DNA of 64,000 nucleotides, taken from contig NZ_BSOW01000008.1 in NCBI RefSeq assembly GCF_030160715.1, positions 62,001 to 126,000 of the forward strand, in the 5' to 3' direction. Under the pieces are notes generated by a model. That model made no database searches and was not told the DNA's origin. It worked only from the letters and a program-made list of their open reading frames with translations. Each line of letters begins with the position of its first letter. Position 1 is the stretch's first letter. The translations under genes were made by a program, and so were the position numbers. This document shows, one piece after another, positions 8,267 to 15,954 of this stretch. The stretch comes from Bradyrhizobium iriomotense (GTDB lineage Bacteria; Pseudomonadota; Alphaproteobacteria; Rhizobiales; Xanthobacteraceae).

Positions 8267-9160
8267 TCAGGCCGCCTCGGCGCGTTGCCGGCTGGAAAGG
8301 TGCTCATCGTCGGCGCCGGCGGCACGCTGGAGCTGGAAGTCGAAGTTGATGTACGCGCTGTCGCCTTGTCGCTGCGGGACCGGGAGCAGGCCGTCCCGGG
8401 TGGCGAAGGCGAAATCGTCGGCGGCATGCGGATCGTCGCCGAAGTTGATCTGCGTGGTCAGCTTGCGGTAGCCGGGCGCTTCGATGAAGAAGTGGACGTG
8501 CGCCGGGCGATGACCGTGACGGCCGATCGCCTTCATCAACGTGTCGGTGGCGCCGCCGTCGGGCACGGAGTACCCATTCGGCATCTTGGAATGGAATGAA
8601 TACTTTCCGTCCGCACTGAGCTTGATGCGCGCGCGGTTGTTGAAGGGCGTCTGTTCCCGCGTCGGGTCGAAGTGCGAATACCAGCCCTGCGAGTTGGCGT
8701 GCCAGACATGCAGCACCGCATCCTTAACCGGTTCGCCGTCCGGGCCGGTGACGCGGCCTCGCATGTACAGGCTGCCGGTTTCGTCCGGATCCTTGGTCAG
8801 GTTGACGTCGCCCTCCTCGAGCGGGGCGCCGGCCACGTACAGCGGCCCTTCGATGGTGCGCGGCGTGCCGCCGGTGAGGCCTGCCTCCGCGTCCTTTGCA
8901 TCCATGAACAGATCCAGGAAGTGCTCGAGGCCCGTGCCCGGAACCAGAAGGCCGAATTCAGGCGCGCCTTTCTGCAGGAAGTTGATCGCGTGCCAGAACT
9001 CGTCCTCACTGATGTCGTGGCGGACGATGATCTCCGCACCGGCCTCGATGAGATCGCGGACGATTGTCTTCAGACGCGAATCTCCGCCGGGCTGATTGAG
9101 GCCCGCCGCCTTGTCGAGCAGTGACTGGACTTCCGGGGTCTTCACGAAGCTCGTATCCAT
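8267..9160 (-). CDS. catA: Catechol 1,2-dioxygenase
   Basis: Intradiol ring-cleaving enzyme with non-haem Fe(III), turning catechol into cis,cis-muconate. At 297 residues it has the usual helical N-terminal dimer domain and a beta-sandwich. The iron ligands are visible: Tyr161 in WYSHFDP, Tyr197 in NGYSVPDG, and His221 and His223 in RPAHVHFF. ATG 9160 follows AAGGGAGAG. It sits between catC and benA (51 bp from benA), so the order is cat genes first, ben genes after, as one transcription unit. Confidence 0.95.
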   Translation of the reverse strand: MDTSFVKTPEVQSLLDKAAGLNQPGGDSRLKTIVRDLIEAGAEIIVRHDISEDEFWHAINFLQKGAPEFGLLVPGTGLEHFLDLFMDAKDAEAGLTGGTPRTIEGPLYVAGAPLEEGDVNLTKDPDETGSLYMRGRVTGPDGEPVKDAVLHVWHANSQGWYSHFDPTREQTPFNNRARIKLSADGKYSFHSKMPNGYSVPDGGATDTLMKAIGRHGHRPAHVHFFIEAPGYRKLTTQINFGDDPHAADDFAFATRDGLLPVPQRQGDSAYINFDFQLQRAAGADDEHLSSRQRAEAA

Positions 9161-9216
9161 GTCGTCTCTCCCTTGGTTTTAGGTCCGCTGTGCGGACGTT
9201 CGTCGTTCGAGCTGGT

Positions 9217-9507
9217 TCAGCGGTCGTCGTTGTGAATCGAGGACGGGTGCCTGCAGAGCGGCGTCACCTTCATCTCCATGAAGGGATAGAGCGGCAGGCT
9301 GGTCAGGACGTCGTGAAGCTCGGCATTGCTCACGACGTCAAAGATGCTGACGTTCGCGTAGTGGCCAGCGACGCGCCAGATGTGGCGCCATTTGCCGGCA
9401 CGCTGCAGTTCCTGAAACCGCTCCTTCTCGCTCGCCTTGAGACGCTCGGCTTCTTCCTTGTCGAAATCGAGCGGAATGCGAACGTTCATCTCGACCATCG
9501 TGAGCAT
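9217..9507 (-). CDS. catC: Muconolactone delta-isomerase
   Basis: Small cytoplasmic isomerase converting muconolactone to 3-oxoadipate enol-lactone. Its 96 residues are the normal size for this decameric family, and it keeps the conserved start MLTMVEMNVRIPLDFD, the GKWRHIWRVAGHYANVSIFD core and the PLYPFMEMKVTPLCRHP end. It starts only three bases after the catB stop, with AGGGAGC overlapping the end of catB, so the two are translated from one message. Confidence 0.95.
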   Translation of the reverse strand: MLTMVEMNVRIPLDFDKEEAERLKASEKERFQELQRAGKWRHIWRVAGHYANVSIFDVVSNAELHDVLTSLPLYPFMEMKVTPLCRHPSSIHNDDR

Positions 9508-9510
9508 GAT

Positions 9511-10674
9511 TCAAGCTCCCTTCGCGGCGACGACATGCAAGGTCGGCGCGGTGCGGTCCCGACGAAACCGAGCGATCTTGTCCTCGTCGAGCGCGATCCC
9601 GAGACCGGGCCCCGTCGGCACACCCAACGAGAAGTCGGCGTAGTCCAGCGGCTCGGCCAAAATCTCCTCCGTGAGCAGCAGCGGACCGAACAGCTCGGTG
9701 CCCCAGGCGAGCTTGGGAAACGTCGCAAAGAGATGGGCGGAAGCTGCAGTGCCGACGCCCGCCTCGAGCATCGTGCCGCCGTAGAGACCGATCCCTGAGG
9801 CATCGGCGATGGTCGCGACGTCGCGACCGGCATGCAGTCCGCCTGACTGGGCGATCTTCACGGCGAACACGCGGGCGCCGGCGCTGGCGGCAACACGGAA
9901 CGCGTCGCGGGGACCATGCAGCGCCTCGTCGGCCATCAGCGGGATGCCGTGCCGCGCGGACAGACGCGCCATGGTGGCAAGCGCGTCGCGGGCGACCGGC
10001 TGTTCGACGAGGTCGCAGCCGGCGTCTTCCAGCATCTTCATGCCGGCGTTGGCCTGTGCCTCGTCCCAGCCTTGGTTGACGTCGACGCGGACGCTGCCCC
10101 GGTTTCCGATCGCTTTCTTGATCGCCGCAACATGCGCGACATCGTCGGCCACGCTGCGCTTGCCGATCTTCAGCTTGAAGATCGAATGCCGCCTGGCCTC
10201 GATCATCGCCTCCGCTTCCTCAATATCGCGCGCGGTATTTCCACTCGCGAGCGTCCAGGCCACCGCCAGGCGGTCGCGTACGCGTCCCCCGCCGATCAGT
10301 TCGGACACGGGCACGCCGAGACGCTTACCGGCGGCATCAAGCAGCGCGGTCTCGATCGCGCACTTGGCGATATGGTTGCCGACGACGCTGCGACCAATCT
10401 TCGACATTGTCTCGGCGACGCGGGACACTTCACAAGTCTTCAGGACCGGCGCGATATAGGTATCGATTGCGAGCTTGATGCCTTCCGGGCTTTCTTCGCC
10501 GTAGCTCAGACCACCGATCGTGGTGCCCTCGCCGATCCCGATGACACCGTCTGAGCAGGTGATCCGGACCAGAACGACGGCCTGGCTCCGCATCGTGGCC
10601 ATCGCCAGGACGTGAGGCCTTATCGTGGGCACATCGACTATAAAGGTATCGATCTGGGCAGCTTTGCTCGTCAC
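9511..10674 (-). CDS. catB: Muconate cycloisomerase
   Basis: Enolase-superfamily enzyme that lactonises cis,cis-muconate to muconolactone. The 387 residues carry the KxK base pair Lys167/Lys169 in FKLKIG, metal ligands Asp198 (VDVNQGW), Glu224 (VEQP) and Asp249 (ADE), and the second general base Lys273 (VKIAQSGG). The start is GTG (10674) after GAGGACGCGCCG; no in-frame ATG is better placed. It is the first gene of the operon catB-catC-catA-benA-benB-benC-benD, and the promoter-operator at 10755-10772 lies 81 bp upstream. No catD (enol-lactonase) is present in the window. Confidence 0.94.
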   Translation of the reverse strand: MTSKAAQIDTFIVDVPTIRPHVLAMATMRSQAVVLVRITCSDGVIGIGEGTTIGGLSYGEESPEGIKLAIDTYIAPVLKTCEVSRVAETMSKIGRSVVGNHIAKCAIETALLDAAGKRLGVPVSELIGGGRVRDRLAVAWTLASGNTARDIEEAEAMIEARRHSIFKLKIGKRSVADDVAHVAAIKKAIGNRGSVRVDVNQGWDEAQANAGMKMLEDAGCDLVEQPVARDALATMARLSARHGIPLMADEALHGPRDAFRVAASAGARVFAVKIAQSGGLHAGRDVATIADASGIGLYGGTMLEAGVGTAASAHLFATFPKLAWGTELFGPLLLTEEILAEPLDYADFSLGVPTGPGLGIALDEDKIARFRRDRTAPTLHVVAAKGA

Positions 10675-10754
10675 CGGCGCGTCCTCGAATTCGCATTTCT
10701 TGGCCGAAAACTAGATATCTGCGGCATCGATGGCAAAGACCGATTGGGTCCAAT

Positions 10755-10772
10755 ATTATACCTGTGAGGTAT
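10755..10772 (-). promoter_or_regulatory. catB promoter -10 with CatR-type operator
   Basis: 10758-10772 is ATAC-N7-GTAT, the consensus described for BenM/CatM-type LysR regulators, extended to TATAC...GTATA. On the minus strand a consensus -10 box TATAAT (10760-10755) overlaps one arm and points at catB. No good -35 box is found 16-18 bp upstream, as expected for an activator-dependent promoter. Transcription would begin near 10748. Confidence 0.75.
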
Positions 10773-10793
10773 ACGTTTCAGATGGGACAATGG

Positions 10794-10922
10794 TCAGCTC
10801 TGCTTTTCCGTACGTTCGACGACGAGTATCGGTGCGTCGTCCGCCGCCAGGAACCTTGGATAACCGCCCCGCCGATCGGCCACCCTCTCGAAAAGCAAGG
10901 CGACCGTCTCGCTGTAGCTCAT
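10794..10922 (-). CDS. Small conserved-looking protein, 42 aa
   Basis: ATG 10922 to TGA 10794 encodes 42 residues with a helical first half (MSYSETVALLFERVADRRGG) and a basic/acidic strand-like end (APILVVERTEK). The composition is protein-like and unlike the other frames. The ribosome site is weak. It sits between the catB operator and the Bfd-like gene; function unknown. Confidence 0.4.
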   Translation of the reverse strand: MSYSETVALLFERVADRRGGYPRFLAADDAPILVVERTEKQS

Positions 10923-11152
10923 GGCTGATCTCTACGTCAGGTGTCCCATGAGCACTCGGTTGACCCGACCGGCGATTGTTAGCCCGTTGAGACATGTTAA
11001 CCATTGTTCTGATTGTCGGCCTTGGAGCCGACCTGCATCGCGATCGTGCTTCTGTCTTCAGGTCAGAGTGGCTCGCAGAGTTCAAGCCGCGTCGAATTCA
11101 CTGCGCGCGGTTTTGCGGTTAAGCACTTGGATCGATTATCGGCTTTCAGACC

Positions 11153-11374
11153 TCACGCCGATCTACAGATTTTGGGCGTTGGCCGCTCCAATTGCGGTTC
11201 GATCCCAGGCGCGAAGCCTCGGATTTCCTTGAGTATGGTGCAGGCGCAGTGGCCGCACTTCGCCGTGCAGCCGAGCAAGGCGTAGACGCGACTGACCCGC
11301 GGGCATGGTGCGACGCTTGCGACCGCGGACCTAATCTCGACCTCGCTGAGGACGTTGCAACTGCAAACGATCAC
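11153..11374 (-). CDS. Bfd-like (2Fe-2S) ferredoxin
   Basis: A 73-residue bacterioferritin-associated-ferredoxin-type protein: IVCSCNVLSE gives Cys4 and Cys6, and GCTAKCGHCACTI gives Cys40 and Cys43 as the probable second ligand pair. Bfd proteins carry one [2Fe-2S] cluster and donate electrons to release iron from ferritins; BFD domains also occur in other electron-transfer roles. The start is GTG 11374, with AGGA eight bases upstream. No bacterioferritin gene is near. A CatR-type operator lies 143 bp upstream with promoter-like sequence facing this gene, so it may belong to the benzoate regulon and serve the iron enzymes BenABC or CatA. That role is inferred. Confidence 0.8.
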   Translation of the reverse strand: MIVCSCNVLSEVEIRSAVASVAPCPRVSRVYALLGCTAKCGHCACTILKEIRGFAPGIEPQLERPTPKICRSA

Positions 11375-11516
11375 GGCGCATTCCTGACTGAAGAAGCTGC
11401 TAGGATCGCAATGGGAGGCAATCCTGGCGAGACTGCCGCCGCTACGATGGTGAATGAAGCGAGACCACCCTAGGGCGTAACATCCGATCGAAACAGGACC
11501 GCCTCAGTCTATATTC

Positions 11517-11531
11517 ATACCTGCGGGGTAT
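11517..11531 (-). promoter_or_regulatory. Second CatR-type operator, facing the Bfd-like gene
   Basis: ATACCTGCGGGGTAT, an exact ATAC-N7-GTAT match. On the minus strand the operator runs into AGGTATGAATATAG, closely matching the catB promoter layout (AGGTATAATATTGG). This argues for a promoter directed at the Bfd-like gene. Confidence 0.6.
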
Positions 11532-11868
11532 AGTACACGCCGAATTCCACTCCTCATCGGAGGGACACGTCGGGTACTATGTCGCTCGACGGCCAAGCAC
11601 AGCCCGCGCTTCGGCAGGCGTCGCCGGCCTGCATCCATGCTTCGGCGTTGTCGGATGCGAGCCGATCCTTGCCGATCCCAATATTGTCCTCCGGGCCGTT
11701 CAGCACCGCGTCGGCGCTCCGTTGCAAGGCCCAATCCACGACGAGAGACTGATGGTGATCGATCCGGTCGGCCATCCACGTGGCGCCGGGAATGACGCGC
11801 CTCGTTTCCGGGAGCGGGAGGATTTGCCCGGATCAACTTGAAGCGAAGGATCGATTGTGTCTACTTCA

Positions 11869-11883
11869 ATACTCGAGAGGTAT
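11869..11883 (+). promoter_or_regulatory. Third CatR-type operator, before the LysR gene
   Basis: ATACTCGAGAGGTAT, an exact ATAC-N7-GTAT match ending 24 bp before the LysR start codon at 11908. The position suggests autoregulation. It also shows that a longer reading of the regulator starting at 11857 is wrong, because that would run through the operator. Confidence 0.65.
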
Positions 11884-11907
11884 GGACGCGATTGGAGGGC
11901 TGTTCTC

Positions 11908-12831
11908 ATGGAACTCCGTCACCTGCGCTACTTCACCACCGTGGCAGCGGAGGGCTCCTTCAGTCGCGCCGCTGAGAAACTCCACATTGCGCAACCACCG
12001 TTGAGCCGCCAAGTACAGCAGCTCGAGGACGAGCTGGGCGTGCGTCTGCTCGATCGTGGCCGACCGCTTACGTTGACAGAGCCCGGACGATATCTGTTCG
12101 AACAAGGACGCCAGATCCTGCAGCGCATTGACGAGATGCGTGCGATGACCAAGCGGATCGCCAAAGGCACGGTATTGCAGTTCAACATCGGCTTTGTCGC
12201 ATCCACCCTCTACGACGCTCTTCCGGAACTGATCCGCCGCTTCCGCATCATCATGCCCGGCGCAGAGGTCAATCTTCTGGAGATGACGACGCTCGAGCAG
12301 GTCGCAGCATTAAAGGACGGTCGTATCGATGTAGGTTTCGGCCGACTGAGGTTCGACGATGAGGCGATCGTCCGTAGCGTCATCCGTGAAGAACGCGTCT
12401 GCCTTGTGGTACCACGCCGGCACAAATTGGCGGCCAAGAAGGGGAAGTTGCGGCTGCGCGCAACCGCTGACGAACCGCTTATCGTCTATCCCAAGTCGCC
12501 GCGGCCAAGCTACGCCGATCAGGTTCTTTCGTTTTACCGCGATGCAGGTATTGAGCCGAGGGTCGCGACGGAGGCGAAGGAGTTGCAGACCGCGCTCGGT
12601 CTTGTCGCCTCTGGTGGCGGGGTCTGCATCGTGCCTGCCTCCGTGAGGCGCTTCGGGCGCGACGACGTATGCTTTATCGACCTCGATGAGCCGAAGATGA
12701 TTTCGCCGATCATCATGAGTTATCGCAAGAATGACGCGTCGATGTTGCTCACGCAATTGATCAAGCTAGTTCGCGAATTCGATAAATGGGATGCATCTAC
12801 CGGTTACCCTGCCTCCGGCTCGTCTGATTGA
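11908..12831 (+). CDS. catR: LysR-type activator of the cat-ben genes (CatR/CatM/BenM-like)
   Basis: A 307-residue LysR regulator. It starts MELRHLRYFTTVAAEGSFS and has the winged helix in residues 1-60 (AAEKLHIAQPPLSRQVQQLE), a linker helix, and a two-lobed effector domain from about residue 90. Members of this branch bind muconate or benzoate and activate cat/ben operons. It is encoded divergently from the catB operon, and all three operators in the interval match the known family site, which supports the assignment. Start 11908 fits the family; GGAGGG lies 11 bases upstream. The symbol is given by analogy with catechol-operon regulators; benM or catM would be equally descriptive. Confidence 0.85.
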   Translation: MELRHLRYFTTVAAEGSFSRAAEKLHIAQPPLSRQVQQLEDELGVRLLDRGRPLTLTEPGRYLFEQGRQILQRIDEMRAMTKRIAKGTVLQFNIGFVASTLYDALPELIRRFRIIMPGAEVNLLEMTTLEQVAALKDGRIDVGFGRLRFDDEAIVRSVIREERVCLVVPRRHKLAAKKGKLRLRATADEPLIVYPKSPRPSYADQVLSFYRDAGIEPRVATEAKELQTALGLVASGGGVCIVPASVRRFGRDDVCFIDLDEPKMISPIIMSYRKNDASMLLTQLIKLVREFDKWDASTGYPASGSSD

Positions 12832-13079
12832 TCGCGATGCCGCGCCTGCGCCGAGGATTCAAGCTCGACGCAGATATCATTCATTGCCAGATAAGCCTCT
12901 AAAGGCGCGGCGCGTCACCGTAGCTACAAGCGAGCCCCTCCCCACTCGGTTAAGAAGTTGATTCAACACAATCACTTAGATCTCGCGGTTTGGAGGAGCC
13001 CTGTGCGATCACGGCCATTGGTCGAGATGCTTCTCGCTCCAATGAACCAGATCGTTGCCGCTCCCTCGCCTCACGACGT
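12832..13079. other. Intergenic, no feature recognised
   Basis: Follows the LysR gene. No open frame with protein-like composition was seen, and no obvious terminator hairpin. Confidence 0.4.
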
Positions 13080-13393
13080 CCTGCCATTCTGCACGCCATA
13101 GTGCGCTTGGATACTCTGTTAGTGGAAGGGAAGTGGAATGCCGACTTCCACCGCATTAAGCTCGGCCACAACTTTGGTCAGTCGCTGAATATGAAAGTAA
13201 CTGGGAACAGCCCCCACCAAAACTACGCTGTGCTGCGCGATTGCACTCGGCCTCACTACTACCACTCAATCATTTAGGAAGATGTTTCCGCGTTGATTTC
13301 CAAGCACAAATTCTCACAACTGACGGATGAATGCCGACGGTATGCCCGCCCTAATTTTTCGGTCTTGAGTTCACAGGAAAATTTACGAGGCTC
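13080..13393. repeat. Degenerate dispersed repeat, copy 2
   Basis: Diverged copy of 2375-2715 in the same orientation. It lacks the internal 26-bp doubling of copy 1. The frame shared with copy 1 reads NYAVLRDCTRPHYYHSII before a stop at 13277. The two copies flank the HD-domain and benzoate genes. The rest of the gap to 13674 shows nothing recognisable. Confidence 0.6.
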
Positions 13394-13674
13394 TGAAGGA
13401 CGGCACCTTCAGCAAGTATCGGAATCAATCGACGCCGTAGACGTATACTAGGTCGGAACGGCCTCGTCGTGGCCTCTCGCCGCTTCCCGCCCGATACCGT
13501 CAATGGTCAGTCGAACGGGCCATTGATGGTCCGGTTTGCGCCAGAAGCAGCCCTCCCCGCCAGGTCTCATTTTGCCCCGAAGCGGACGAGACCGACTGGC
13601 TGATATATGCTTTTGATCCGAGGGCGGACAACGCAGTCTCGAGATTGCGCTCTCCGTCCTCGCAACGGTCGCTC

Positions 13675-14382
13675 TCAGTAACTCAGCTTCGGATACCAGT
13701 CCTTGCCGCGTCCGTCTGGTGTCAGATCCAGGATCGACCACAACGAGGCGACGTCAGGAGCCAGACGCGGGTCTTCGCCCGGATCGGCCATCTCTGGCGT
13801 CATCTCGGCGGCCCAGAACAGCCGTACTTTATCGCCGTCGCGCTTGAACACAGTGACCGCCGGCCATTCCGAGCCGTCGCTTTTCAGCGACCCGATATCC
13901 CTGGCGTAGTCGTCGCCGATAGTTTGTACGAAATCCAGATCGCGCCAGCCGCGCTCCTGCGCGAATGCGAGTTGTCGCGGGACGGGCGAGCGGCCGAGCA
14001 CCTTCAATGCGACGCGCTGCTTGATGTCAGCCGCGTTGCCATTCACCGCGCCGAGCCAGTTGGTGCACATCGGACACGGCCGCTCGCGTTGCGGCCCGAA
14101 CATCCAGAAGTAGGTCACCAGCGCGTTGTATCTGCCGAACAGCTCAATGAGCCCGGACTCGGAGCCGTTGGCGTTCTTGAAGCGATAGTCCTTCTCGATG
14201 ACAGGACCGGGGGGAAGCGAACGGCGCTGTTCGGTGAGCCGCGTCATGTGGCGGCGGAATTCGATTTCCTCGGCCACCAGCGCCTCGCGCGCCTTGCAAT
14301 ACTCCGGGCTCTCCCCGGCGAATGGAGTTCTGGCGAGCTTCGCTAGGGTTGCGGCCGGTTTCAGGGTATGAGCGTCCATCAT
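13675..14382 (-). CDS. DUF899 family thioredoxin-fold protein
   Basis: A 235-residue protein of the DUF899 group, distantly related to AhpC/TSA and thioredoxin folds. Seen are the N-terminal helical part (ALVAEEIEFRRHMTRLTEQRR), the RFKNANG...LIELFGRYNALVTYFWMFG core and the PCPMCTNWLGAVNG segment holding CPMC in the thioredoxin-like position. The start ATG-ATG at 14382/14379 follows GGAGGA; the longer reading has an implausible N-terminus. The biochemical role of the family is poorly established; some relatives are annotated as dithiol-disulfide isomerases. It stands alone, with no operon partner. Confidence 0.85.
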   Translation of the reverse strand: MMDAHTLKPAATLAKLARTPFAGESPEYCKAREALVAEEIEFRRHMTRLTEQRRSLPPGPVIEKDYRFKNANGSESGLIELFGRYNALVTYFWMFGPQRERPCPMCTNWLGAVNGNAADIKQRVALKVLGRSPVPRQLAFAQERGWRDLDFVQTIGDDYARDIGSLKSDGSEWPAVTVFKRDGDKVRLFWAAEMTPEMADPGEDPRLAPDVASLWSILDLTPDGRGKDWYPKLSY

Positions 14383-14781
14383 GCTCCTCCGATGACATCG
14401 TTCGTTACGATAACTCCGGCCTCGCAGGACCGTTTCACGCCGGAACCTCCGGCATTGCGCCTCAAAGCTGCAATTTGCGGCCGACGAGGTAATCGACGCC
14501 TGCTGTTGGCCGAAGGCGAAGATGATCGGGAAGCCGCATAGGCCCGTCAAGGAGACCGGACATTAGCCGCTCCGTTCTCGACCGACGCTCATGACCCATT
14601 GCAGACCGTCGAACGCACTAATCTCCACCATTTCATGTAAACGCTGCGAACCTCGAGGCCACGTCAGGTCGTGGCCTCTTGCGTATCCAAGGCGTACAAT
14701 GTCACTCAAGGCACTAATGCGAACTCCAGCCGGGCCCTTTCAATTGTCGGCTTAGCGAGGCCGGCCGATCGGTTGTGGGCC
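14383..14781. other. Intergenic, with one strong hairpin
   Basis: No gene seen. 14655-14678 forms a perfect 9-bp stem (GAGGCCACG / CGTGGCCTC, 6-base loop) about 100 bp beyond the stop of the Gly/Cys-rich gene. No T-run follows on either strand, so it may act as a transcript-stabilising hairpin or an imperfect terminator. Confidence 0.4.
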
Positions 14782-15309
14782 TTAGCACAAGCGGCACACT
14801 CCCCAGGATCCGCAGCAACCCGCGCAAGCTGCGCAACTCGCGCAAGCTGCGCAGCCCGCGCAGGCACCGATCCCCCAACCCCAGCCGATCCCGCAGCCAC
14901 CGAATCCGATCCCGATCCCGCAGCCACCGAACCCGATCCCGATCCCGCAGCCACCGAACCCGCCACCGCAACCTCGGCAACCGCCGCCGCAACCTCGGCA
15001 GCCGCCGCAACCTCCGCCACCACGGCAGCCGCCACAACCACCGCATCCGCGGGCTAGCTGCACGCCGCGTCCAACGGTCTCGTTATCGAAGAGATAGAAC
15101 GTGGCGAGACTGACATCGGCCATTTCCTCTTCGCCAAGGACGAAGCGCTGATTGGGCGAGCTATTGTTAGGTTGTGGGATAACAGCGGTGGGCATCGTGG
15201 ACGCCGATGCGCTACCCACACCCACCAGCGAAAGACCCAGTCCGGCGGCACCAAGGGCGACGGCTTTGGTAGTGCGTTTCTGCTTCGAAGCTTGCTTGAC
15301 CCGTGACAT
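14782..15309 (-). CDS. Exported-type peptide with Gly/Cys-rich repetitive tail
   Basis: A 175-residue protein in three parts. Residues 1-37 look like a Sec signal peptide: basic MSRVKQASKQKRTTK, hydrophobic ALGAAGLGLSLVGVG, cut near SASAS. Residues 38-88 are a cysteine-free leader-like stretch (FVLGEEEMADVSLATFYLFD). Residues 89-175 are almost only Gly and Cys with Arg, Ile, Phe, Trp and Ala, holding 20 cysteines spaced mostly 3 apart, then 9 apart, then 3 apart. ATG 15309 follows GGAGG by eight bases, ruling out the upstream start. The layout resembles precursors of modified Cys/Gly-rich peptides, but no modification enzyme or exporter is adjacent. It could instead be a metal-binding or envelope protein. 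I recall similar leaders in other Bradyrhizobium, from memory only. Confidence 0.75.
   Translation of the reverse strand: MSRVKQASKQKRTTKAVALGAAGLGLSLVGVGSASASTMPTAVIPQPNNSSPNQRFVLGEEEMADVSLATFYLFDNETVGRGVQLARGCGGCGGCRGGGGCGGCRGCGGGCRGCGGGFGGCGIGIGFGGCGIGIGFGGCGIGWGWGIGACAGCAACASCAACAGCCGSWGVCRLC
14894..14962. repeat. 27-bp tandem repeat inside the Gly/Cys-rich gene
   Basis: Units at 14894-14920 and 14921-14947 differ by one base, followed by a partial third. Each encodes a nine-residue GFGGCGIGI-type unit of the tail. It shows that the tail grows by in-frame slippage or unequal crossing-over. It is coding and is not a CRISPR array. Confidence 0.85.
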
Positions 15310-15786
15310 GGTCGCATCCTCCGTAAGGCTTGTGTAGCGCAAGCGTGCGCGCGGCCTATCCGGCGTGCAAGGGTTACCGTGCGAAAGATGCGAAATATCT
15401 CAACGAGTTCCCATTCATCTTCATGAACGAGATCGACACGTAATGCTTTCGGTTAAGGGAGAGCCGTCTGCGTGCATCCGACAGCTGAACGGTATGTCCG
15501 GTGTTGGCCCTTTTGCGAAGTGGCGACACGCCTCATTGAGGTTCGCTTAGTGGGGCATAGCCGACTAGATTTGCTCACTCTGAGTTCTTCGCATTTTGAC
15601 CCACAAGAGACATTCGGGTTGAGGCAAGCGGGATTGGCAATCCCGCCCTGTTGCACGATGAAGCGAGGATAAGGAATTCAGATAAGGCGCAGGTCGCCAA
15701 AGCCCCGCGCGATGCAGCAACACCCCTTCGTCATTGATGGCGGAGTGGGTTGGTTTAACCCCCGCATCGGGATCAGGGGCTCCGTC
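15310..15786. other. Intergenic with degenerate repeat tissue
   Basis: No confident gene. Around 15490-15620 the text GGTATGTCCGGTGTTGGCCC...TTTGACCCACAAGAGACATTCGG resembles other degenerate motifs of this window (for example near 34198), probably remnants of an intergenic repeat. The promoter of the Gly/Cys-rich gene should lie in the first 100 bases. Confidence 0.35.
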
Positions 15787-15954
15787 TCAGCGGTGATTGC
15801 AGGTGACGACGAACGCAGCGCGGCTGCATTGCCACTCCGTTCCCAAGACGGGTTCGGAGATCGGGTGCGGTCGAGCCAAAGCTATAGCACCGGCGCCTAA
15901 CACGATGACGACTGCAGTTGCGATCATCCTCGATCCTTGGCAGATGGATCTCAT
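15787..15954 (-). CDS. Small secreted or membrane-anchored protein, 55 aa
   Basis: ATG 15954 overlaps the stop of the upstream gene by four bases (ATGA), with AAAAGGAGAT nine bases before, so coupled translation is likely. The protein has a hydrophobic segment ATAVVIVLGAGAIALA (residues 12-27) and a short tail ISEPVLGTEWQCSRAAFVV with two cysteines. This looks like a signal peptide or anchor with a small disulfide-capable domain. Function unknown. Confidence 0.6.
   Translation of the reverse strand: MRSICQGSRMIATAVVIVLGAGAIALARPHPISEPVLGTEWQCSRAAFVVTCNHR

Larger units (their letters stand above)
11375..11907. other. Intergenic region with regulatory sites, no confident gene
   Basis: Between the Bfd-like gene and the LysR gene. 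It holds two ATAC-N7-GTAT operators (listed separately). A minus-strand reading at 11554-11775 has fairly protein-like composition (MADRIDHHQSLVVDWAL) but no recognised family or ribosome site, so it is not called. Confidence 0.5.

Noticed and set aside
11192..11473. 93-codon plus-strand frame over the Bfd-like gene
   Set aside because: The minus strand shows the conserved cysteine pattern; the plus frame does not resemble any family.
14894..14962. Regular 27-bp repeats considered as CRISPR
   Set aside because: Units are adjacent without spacers and encode the peptide repeat.
14671..15113. Long plus-strand frames rich in Ser/Arg/Pro or Ala/Thr over the Gly/Cys gene
   Set aside because: They are the complement of a low-complexity gene; only the minus frame has a ribosome site, a signal peptide and ordered structure.
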